This document shows positions 56,589 to 64,000 of a stretch of DNA of 64,000 nucleotides, one piece after another. Location: assembly GCA_003008705.1 (NCBI GenBank), contig PDUO01000007.1, positions 92,123 to 156,122 of the forward strand, given 5' to 3'. Positions within the stretch are counted from its first letter, which is position 1, and every line of letters starts with the position of its first letter. Position numbers and translations under genes: made by a program. Below the pieces are notes generated by a model. That model saw only the letters and a list, made by a program, of their open reading frames with translations, was not told where the DNA came from and did no database searches. The DNA comes from Pezicula radicicola. Lineage: Eukaryota; Ascomycota; Leotiomycetes; Helotiales; Dermateaceae.

Positions 56589-59500
56589 CTATCCTCCTCT
56601 CCTTGCAGCGTCATTTTGATGATGCAAATCCCATTCCTCCTGTCTCTCCTCGAGATCAATATGAACTCTCAATTCCTTCTCCCCAAGAATCTTACTAACC
56701 TCTTTGAGCTCTCTGTCTTCCATGACATTTTGCTCATTTAATACCGTCATGCCGAGCACGTACAGTTGCTTCGCCCAGGGGCATGCCTTGATTGCCCTAT
56801 ACCACACTTCTTTCGCTTTCTGCTTTTCCTTAGATTTAGCAGTCTTTGCTGTCCAACAAGACCACAAGACATAGAACCTCCATAGCCCAGCCGAGAACTG
56901 ACAGACTGGCGAAGAAACAGCATGCTCAAATGCCGAACGCGCTGAATGAATGGTTCCGGTAGCGATTTCGTACCGGATGGCAAAGAGGCGTGATGTTAGA
57001 GTATCATTCTGTGACGTCAAGGCAGTGCTAGCAAGGAGAGATCGAACGCGTGCGTCAATACGAAGACGTGATTCATTCCAAGTGTACATTGAGAGGAAGA
57101 TTGTGTTTTGAGGGAAGAATGAGAGGAAGTGTGAAAGTTGATCTCGAAAAAGTGCGGGACGGAATGGTCCAATGCGCGCATGGTGGAATAAGAGGCGCGT
57201 GGCGGATTGGAGAAGTAATTCGTGTGCTGTACTATTAGAAAGGTTGCGGGACATGAGTTTCTGTGATTCACTTGTGTAGACCAATAGAGCAGCTGCAATG
57301 TCTCCTTGTGAGCTTGACTGGGGCTCATCAGACGATCTTGATGTCAAGTACTCAAGAAGAGCAAGACATTCAACAAACATTACTGCATGTTTTGCATGGC
57401 CGGAGGAAAGTAGGTAATCGTGACTTGATAACAAGTGCTGTCTTGTCCTTAGGAGCACGGATGGACTGTCCTTAGTAGTGCCATTTGGTCTGCCATCTGG
57501 TATCGATATAAGATGAGTTAGAGCAGACTCATTATCAGAATTTTCGAGCGATGCCCACATCCAACTTTTCCAGAGGAGAATAGCGTCTCTACTCTCATAC
57601 CCAGGCATTGAAGAGTTTATGCCTAGAGCTGCGGAGAATACACCTGCCGCAACATCCTTATTTCCCTTGGACCATTCAATTATTGCATACGCATTATAAA
57701 GCCTTAGACATGAAGGATGTTGTTTGAGTAAACTCTTTGCGGCTTTCTTGACGGTGTTTGGCTCATTCCTCCATTCAAACGCTAGATAGTATTCGGCAAG
57801 ATCCTCAGTAAAGTCCCATTGTATAAGCTGCTTCAAGGTGTTTCGAACCCATTCGTAAGCTAAAGGGCCATTATCACCAGCATATGATTCCCGCCAAGAA
57901 CCCATCCGGTTGAACCAGACTGGAGCGAACAATGTGTCTGAAGAGACTGAAAATTGATGGACTGAAGGACGGAGGATGGACACTATTTTATTGTCGATGT
58001 GTTCTTGTTCAGGTTCAGACATCCGAAAATCAAAATAGTGACATTTGATCCATGCTGCATCGCAATCAAGCAGCTCTCCCCTTATGAAAGCGTCACCCAA
58101 CCAGTTATTTGACTTCTCATGATGCAGCGCAGCTATCGGGGGTAAGCGGCAGAAAAGAAACAGTGCATTGACCAGTGATTTACGCATGTATTGAGACGAA
58201 GGCGGCATGCGTATCATGAATGGTTCGATATCCGAAAATAAAATCACGCGGAAGGGGTCGTCTTCTGTGACTTCATCCAATGTCCTAGCTGGTTTTCGTG
58301 AAGCTAGCGTCCTCATTCGCTCAGCGACAGCCCAACTACTAAAAACATCTACAGCCAGATCCTCTGATGATTCGACCTCATCTGTTTGTGCTTCTGGGAC
58401 CGTCGAGTCGTCTTCATTTGTTGCATACTGGCGCCAGCCAAGAGCACCATCCTCACCGATACGTGGGATCTCGCTCTCCCAAAATTCTTGAAAGGATCCG
58501 ATGCTATCTTCCCATGAAATAGTCTGCGGTGGAGCACAAAGGTTGAGCTCAAGAAGACCCTGCCAAACTGCCATTGCTAGCTCCGAGTAGCCGGACTCGC
58601 GGGCAAAAAGCGTGAACCTAAGCACTATATAAACAAGCTGAAGACAGAGTGATTCGGCTTTCTCCGAGTCAACTTTAGACATAGCTGTTGATAGCAGTTG
58701 TATTCTTTGCGAAAAAACATTTCGAAGTTCTTCATACCGGAAATTTGAGAAAGTGCTCTGCTTGAAGTTCACATAACTTGTCCAGAGTAAGAGACTGTCG
58801 ATATTGTCTCGAGAAATAGCTTCCCAGCGATGCGATTGGGCTTTGAGATCCCAAATCTTTGCACCCTCGGCCATTAAACCTAGAAGAAGGCGTTCTCGAT
58901 CGTTCAATGTCTTGCAATTTACTAGAGCTTTCTCGTACATGTGGATTTTTATGTCTGCAGTGCTTTTCATCTCCGCACTAGTGATTCGGCGACGGTCATC
59001 ACCTGCGTGTAGCAGGGTGTCTTGGTGCTCAATTAGGGCAAGCCACGCGTCTATATCCCCTAGAGATTGATCAACCTTCCGAGAAAGTTCGATTGTTCTT
59101 TGCTTGATTGTGTTATCATATCTGACTGTTCGGCCGGCTTCCGATCCAGAGGAGTCGCTTTCCGTGGCATATTCAAGATATTCATCGGAGGGCTTGTTAG
59201 CAGACTTTGCTTTTCCATGGATTGACCGATAATGATTCCGGTCCTGTTCGGAATCGGAGCTAGTTTCACTACCACTGCCACATCTTTTACGTTTCTTGCC
59301 TCTCGGCATTTGCAGCGGAATGTAGTCCGCATCGTGGTTTTCCGCAACTTTAGTAATGAGATCTGGGCGAACTTTCAAGAGCCGTGGCTTTTCGTTCTCG
59401 GTTTTGGAAAAAACGTACTTTTCGCGAGAACTGAGTTTGGCTTCCTTCCTGTTCGTGAGGACAATACCCTTCTCATCTCCATAGTCTCTGTCGATTTTGG

Positions 59501-59894
59501 TGTCTCTGCTTGCTCCGATTACTCCACCTGCTCCAACCCGGTGAAAAGGAGGTACACTATAGCGATGAACACTTCCATAAGTCAGATTGTTTAAATCGCC
59601 CTTCCTGTCAACGACGAATATCTCGACCGCTTCATCATTTCGGGCCTGTGGTGAATGCTCTTTCACTTTGGGAATCACTTCCAACTCTTGATGTTCCTCT
59701 CTGCTTGGAGATCTATGACGACGACGGTGATGGTGTTTTCGTTCATCCTTTCTCTGTGAGCCATTTTCATCCCGTGATCTCTTGTGATCCTTCGGAGTAA
59801 CATCAACATTGGATGAGGTTGACGACGGCGTTGGCTTTGGCTTTGGCCTGAAAGACGCAAACTTAGGTACGCTGGTGGGAGCTTGTTCTGACAT
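56589..59894 (-). CDS. NRDE2: NRDE2-like protein
   Basis: Nuclear protein of RNA surveillance. In fission yeast (Nrl1) and animals it partners with the Mtr4 helicase and splicing factors. Single exon, 1101 residues. The ATG at 59894 is used; the frame is open two codons further, but only from GTG. The N-terminus is basic with KFASFRPKPKPTPSST and KHHHRRRHRSPS. It continues with VDRKGDLNNLTYGSVHRYSV and PPFHRVGAGGVIG, which includes the region that contacts Mtr4 in relatives. From about residue 280, RQKVDQ-like helices begin (LSRKVDQSLGDIDAWLALIE), starting a HAT/TPR-like helical repeat array to the end. It is divergent from UTP10. Confidence 0.9.
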   Translation of the reverse strand: MSEQAPTSVPKFASFRPKPKPTPSSTSSNVDVTPKDHKRSRDENGSQRKDERKHHHRRRHRSPSREEHQELEVIPKVKEHSPQARNDEAVEIFVVDRKGDLNNLTYGSVHRYSVPPFHRVGAGGVIGASRDTKIDRDYGDEKGIVLTNRKEAKLSSREKYVFSKTENEKPRLLKVRPDLITKVAENHDADYIPLQMPRGKKRKRCGSGSETSSDSEQDRNHYRSIHGKAKSANKPSDEYLEYATESDSSGSEAGRTVRYDNTIKQRTIELSRKVDQSLGDIDAWLALIEHQDTLLHAGDDRRRITSAEMKSTADIKIHMYEKALVNCKTLNDRERLLLGLMAEGAKIWDLKAQSHRWEAISRDNIDSLLLWTSYVNFKQSTFSNFRYEELRNVFSQRIQLLSTAMSKVDSEKAESLCLQLVYIVLRFTLFARESGYSELAMAVWQGLLELNLCAPPQTISWEDSIGSFQEFWESEIPRIGEDGALGWRQYATNEDDSTVPEAQTDEVESSEDLAVDVFSSWAVAERMRTLASRKPARTLDEVTEDDPFRVILFSDIEPFMIRMPPSSQYMRKSLVNALFLFCRLPPIAALHHEKSNNWLGDAFIRGELLDCDAAWIKCHYFDFRMSEPEQEHIDNKIVSILRPSVHQFSVSSDTLFAPVWFNRMGSWRESYAGDNGPLAYEWVRNTLKQLIQWDFTEDLAEYYLAFEWRNEPNTVKKAAKSLLKQHPSCLRLYNAYAIIEWSKGNKDVAAGVFSAALGINSSMPGYESRDAILLWKSWMWASLENSDNESALTHLISIPDGRPNGTTKDSPSVLLRTRQHLLSSHDYLLSSGHAKHAVMFVECLALLEYLTSRSSDEPQSSSQGDIAAALLVYTSESQKLMSRNLSNSTAHELLLQSATRLLFHHARIGPFRPALFRDQLSHFLSFFPQNTIFLSMYTWNESRLRIDARVRSLLASTALTSQNDTLTSRLFAIRYEIATGTIHSARSAFEHAVSSPVCQFSAGLWRFYVLWSCWTAKTAKSKEKQKAKEVWYRAIKACPWAKQLYVLGMTVLNEQNVMEDRELKEVSKILGEKELRVHIDLEERQEEWDLHHQNDAARRGG

Positions 59895-60681
59895 TTTCAC
59901 GAACCTAAAATGTAGCCCATCAAGTCCAAATCAGGCCCCATGTTCTTTTTTGATGAATATCGGATGCAGTCTCGATTCTTTGGTGATGCTTACTGTTTAG
60001 ATGAGTGAGAGAACGGCGAGGGTGAGATTAGGCTCTTGTATATAGCACGTGACCTAACACACTAGCATGAGATGGCCCACTTAAAACGGCTTTTAACGGC
60101 CTATCAGGCAGGCTATCCTATCACCAAGCGAGCAAGGCTGGCAATTGCGACGGTGGTGACAGAGCTGAAGGGAAGTGGTCACAAATAGAAAGAAGTTGCA
60201 AGAACTAGGACAATTTTTGAATTATATACCTACCCTTCATACCTTATGTCTGGTAAGAGTATCGATTTAAAAAGATCACTAGATGCCATAGTGTGAAGAT
60301 CCCTCTATTAATAGCTTTTAGGCTGGTATGAGCGTGGTACTTCCGGACAACCTTCCTGGTTGTTATTGTACAGTTTAGCCTGACAGCATTTGCTTTTGAA
60401 TATTTTCTTTGGGAGAAAAGATCAAGTTTGTTGTTTTCCCTCGCCCCCCTTTACTGCTCGCTTATGGAGGGGAATTTTTACGAGTATCACGTGGAATATA
60501 AAAATGCTAAGCGTCGGCCCGGAATAACTCCTCGGTCCAATTCGAAATAATGCTGCTCGCCTGTTAAAAAAAAGTCATATCTATCGATAGAGCTTCTTAA
60601 GACGAGCAACGAGAGAGTCTGGCTCAGCAACGCCATGAACACCAGTTTGTGATCTGCATTTGAAACTACAATTCAAATACG
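59895..60681. promoter_or_regulatory. Divergent promoter region NRDE2 / UTP10
   Basis: 787 bases between divergent starts. No gene. CT-rich tracts occur near 60400-60460, and CACGTG-like words (GCACGTGACC near 60045, TCACGTGGAA near 60487) could be bHLH or CPF1-type sites. Confidence 0.4.
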
Positions 60682-63600
60682 ATGGCGTCTGCTTTAGGAG
60701 CGCAGTTAGCGCAGATCGCAGCCAGCTCCACGAACTCTCTAAATCTCAAGGCGCAAAAGGCAGCACATTCGAAGTCTTTGATTTTCGAGCCCCGAATTGC
60801 GGCGTCGCAGAGTTTCGATACCCTATACACAATATGTAATGAAGGGTTTGAGGAACTATGCCGGCTAGACAACCGATTCGCGGACTTTCAGAAGAACATT
60901 TTCAGTGTTCAGAGCAAGGAAGAGGATCGGACTCAGATGACAGCTACAGAAAATGCGAAGCTGAATGAGAGATTGGAGGCATTTATGAGTTTGGTTGGAG
61001 CCAGACTGAGATTAAACCCCGCTGTAAAAGCAGTCGAATGGCTAGTTAGAAGGTTCAGGTAAGGAAACGGTGGTTTTCACAATACAGAAAAGCTATGCTA
61101 ACATAAACCTGCAGAATTCAAGAATACAACACCCTATTTACCCTGACGACCTTCCTACCATATCATACACTACCGATTTTCACAACCTTACTATCTATTC
61201 TACCCTCGAAAATTCCTGACGAGTACCGCTTCCTTCATCCATATATTCGCTCTCTAACGCCTCCTCCAAGACATGCGATTGTCCATGCTGCGATCAACAA
61301 TATACCATTTACATCCAATATTAATGTCTATGTTCTGCGAATCAGCGAGGCCCGGCACCATTATCAAGCCCTTCTTGCTTTTTGGGCAGGAATTATGGCA
61401 GAGGCCATAAGCGGTATGTTGGACAAATCTAGGAGTGGCAGGAGAGGCGTGCAGCTACAAAATGAAGAGATCGTTATTCGAAGCATATTACCAACTTTAA
61501 ATGGAGGACTTGCTATGAAGAAGGTCCCGGATCTACGCATTGGGTGTTACATACTTGTGTCTATAATGGCCTCGAAAGGCGGATTATCTGACAAGATGCT
61601 CAATGCACTGATGGACGCAGTCGTACTCGGATGGACGACTGAAACGACTCTTCCAGGCCTTGTTTGTTTATCAGTCCTGGCTCAACGTAGGGCGGCGAAA
61701 CAGATCTCGAAAACTGCCTGTAAAGAAATGTTGAAGGTGCAAAATCTGCCAGCTCTCCTGATTGAGCTTTCAAAACAACACCGAGTCGAAAGGCTTACAA
61801 ACGGTTTGTGCCTCGCTCTGACAGACAGGCTCAGAAAAAAGGGAGATGTCTCGGGTCTTCCAATCATCGTGCAGATGATCGAAAATGAACTACTAAGTGA
61901 TCAACAGGCTTCCGTCGTTGTCAAATCATTAGTGCTTGTTGCACATCAAATTGAAGATGATTCCAAAGAAAACGTACGATCGAGCCTTGCTTCTACGCTA
62001 GTTGCGCTCACAGAACTTTCTGGGCATGCGGGAACTATTGTGCAAAAGGTGTTGAAAGATGTGGAGATTGATATGGATGACTTGGAGATGAAGTTGCATA
62101 CCACGATCCGACCCAAGAAAATTCTAGACGGCTCCTCGGAAGACACAACTATGGAGGATGTTGATGGATCTACAAGCGACACCCAGCCGAGCTTCTCCAA
62201 ACTGCTCAAACAGGTCCCGGTTCGGACAGCAAACGAAGTCTCTTTTCTTGCTCACAGTCCGTCTCATATTTACCCAGATCTCTGCGGAGCCTTTCTTGCA
62301 TCTACCTCGATTCCTGAGAACCTTGACGTGTTTGACGAAGCTCCGATTTTGCAACGCCAGGATGCACTAAAAGATACTCTTTATCTCAGCTTCTACATGC
62401 GGACATGGTGCGGTCCATACCCTGTATTAGCTAGGGCTGCAGCGCTTCAGATGGCGACTCGATGCCTATCGAGCAGCAAAGCAGTAAATTTAGACTTTCA
62501 AGCTGTAATTCCTTACGCGATTGCCGCTCTAGCCGATCCTGCCAAAAGGGTGCGTCGTGCGGCTGCAGAACTTCTTATCAGAATAGACCATATATATCCG
62601 GTTAGTGCCGATACCAAAAAGAGCACTACAAAGGTACCACAGTGGGCATCTGATGACATATACGGTATTGGCGAAGATACCGATGACACAAAATGGCTTT
62701 CAATGGACGTTGCGAGCCGGTTTTTAAGAGATGTACTTGTTCCAGCGTTGGAAGAGTGTGTTTTAGACGGAAAGCACATCGAGTCCGTTCTTGAAAAGGC
62801 ATTGAACAGTCCTCGAAGCTCCACGGAATCAGCTAGAAGATCCGATACAGGACGCCTTTCTCAAACTACGAGATCATCCATAATGTCATTCTTGGCCAGC
62901 CATGTGGTCCATACCCCATTGCTCTCCGTTAAGAATAGACTACTGGTATCGCTCAACCAAGTGCGTGGTGTTGGAACCACAACAAGAACAAAAGTTCTTT
63001 TGCCCGTCCTTCAAAAATGGGCTGCTTTGAGTTCTGAGGTGGCGCTCCAGCAATGCCAGGACGAACAGGTGGACCCCAACACATTTGACGATCAAACACT
63101 TGCAACTATCACCTCAACTGACAAGGAGGGTTTGAATTTCCTAGCCACTATTATCAACGGAGATGTAGCGACAGACCGGCCCAATTTAATGGCTGCAGTA
63201 TTCCGAAGACTACGATCTATGTGGCCATCTCTTAAGGGCGATTTACGACTTCAAACAGCGCAGACGTTGATGGATTCGTCCCAATCTGTTGCGGAAGACA
63301 GAAGTGGCCGTGCATTAGCATCAGAAGAGTCGTCACAATTCCTTAGCAGTGTACCACTTTCGACAGACATTCTACTATATTTTCTCAGCCAACTGCCTAC
63401 ACCTGCAAAACTCGCAGATAGCCCTCCAGCAACAAAGAGGCGGAGAACCAGCCATGGTGAAGTGGCGAGAAGCCCTCTTCAGGACACCAAACAGCTTTCG
63501 GCCGCCATCAAGCACGTCACCTTCGTACTACAGTTAATCGATAGCTCTACTCCCGGATCGCACCCCGAGCTTCTCAAAGATTTATTCCACACTTTAGCGG

Positions 63601-64000
63601 AACTGCAGCACTTCAAAGCTCAACTTTCGACAGAGCTCGCTTATCTTCAAGGCTTGGTTCTTGGCAGTCTACTCGCAATTATGCAAGCGTACAAGTCCGA
63701 TTCAAGTCTGAAGTTGGACCGGACGGCCGTTCGAGCAGATCTACTTGTAGATTGTGTTCAAAAGACTTCAAGTCCACAGGTCCAAAACGCTGCACTACTT
63801 CTGATTGCTTCTCTGGCAGACACAGCACCAGAAGTTGTTCTTCACAGCGTTATGCCAATATTCACATTCATGGGTAATTCCGTACTGAGACAGAACGACG
63901 AGTATTCGGCTCACGTCATTGACCAAACAATCCGCGAAGTAATACCTCCACTCATCTCCTCTCTTCGGAATGAGAAGAAGAATGCAGTTACAGGTGCTGC
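60682..64000 (+). CDS. UTP10: UTP10 (HEATR1), small-subunit processome protein, 5' part
   Basis: Component of the t-UTP subcomplex of the U3 processome, needed for rDNA transcription and 18S pre-rRNA processing. Exon 1 is 60682-61058; exon 2 starts at 61115 and stays open to the window end, giving about 1088 residues of an expected ~1800. It starts MASALGAQLAQIAASSTNSL followed by NLKAQKAAHSKSLIFEPRIA, the classic Utp10 N-terminus. Then comes GFEELCRLDNRFADFQKNIF and AVEWLVRRFRIQEYNT, spanning the intron. HEAT-type helical pairs make up the rest (for example AVIPYAIAALADPAKRVRRA). The downstream end, with the U3snoRNP10 and BP28CT domains, lies outside the window. Confidence 0.95.

Overview
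The window is nuclear DNA of a filamentous ascomycete (Pezizomycotina). Genes are split by short GT-AG introns of about 50-130 bases, several with TACTAAC-like branch sites. Gene content is fungal: Zn2Cys6 regulator, RTA1-like protein, 2EXR protein, HAK-type K+ transporter, GPI-type wall protein and Kex2-type peptide precursors. AT-rich, RIP-like tracts lie between gene islands. A leotiomycete is my guess, but only from general resemblance.

Layout. 1-2.9 kb: the 5' end of a secreted-protein gene (minus strand, running off the window), then two broken gene relics, one a gamma-glutamylcyclotransferase-like fragment. 2.9-6.4 kb: a multi-exon gene with a WD40-like C-terminus (minus). 6.6-9.0 kb: an amino-acid permease (minus). 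9.8-13.7 kb: a very unusual plus-strand gene joining a Cys-rich N-terminus, a P-loop GTPase-like domain, a RING-like finger and a patatin phospholipase, with an in-frame stop 77 codons before the apparent end of the reading frame. 15.4-18.7 kb: two neighbouring secreted repeat proteins with dibasic (KR) sites, one Tyr/Gly-rich and one made of FEYDAxGNEIEKR-type units. 19.6-22.9 kb: divergent housekeeping pair RAB5-like GTPase and KRI1. 26.4-29.7 kb: Zn2Cys6 transcription factor behind a long upstream region. 30.8-33.4 kb: HAK-type K+ transporter. 35.7-38.6 kb: LACT/lipase-like alpha/beta hydrolase. 40.9-41.6 kb: GPI-type Ser/Thr-rich wall protein. 44.6-45.4 kb: broken or mis-modelled orphan gene. 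46.2-47.2 kb: RTA1-like gene with two apparent frameshifts. 48.3-48.8 kb: secreted DUF3237-like protein. 50.0-51.2 kb: 2EXR protein. 51.7-53.6 kb: LCHN/DENN-like protein. 53.8-56.1 kb: SEC63. 56.6-59.9 kb: NRDE2. 60.7 kb to the end: UTP10 (cut by the window edge).

The right third is conserved housekeeping: ER translocation, RNA surveillance and ribosome biogenesis. KRI1 and UTP10 both serve ribosome assembly but are 38 kb apart. The accessory signal is concentrated in three places: the GTPase-RING-patatin gene, the pair of Kex2-type peptide precursors, and a set of small non-autonomous transposons. The transposons are two related elements with 8-bp target duplications (hAT-like) carrying internal AAGTGAGTTAC repeats, and two TA-flanked elements (Tc1/mariner-like). 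I found no tRNA, rRNA or CRISPR array.
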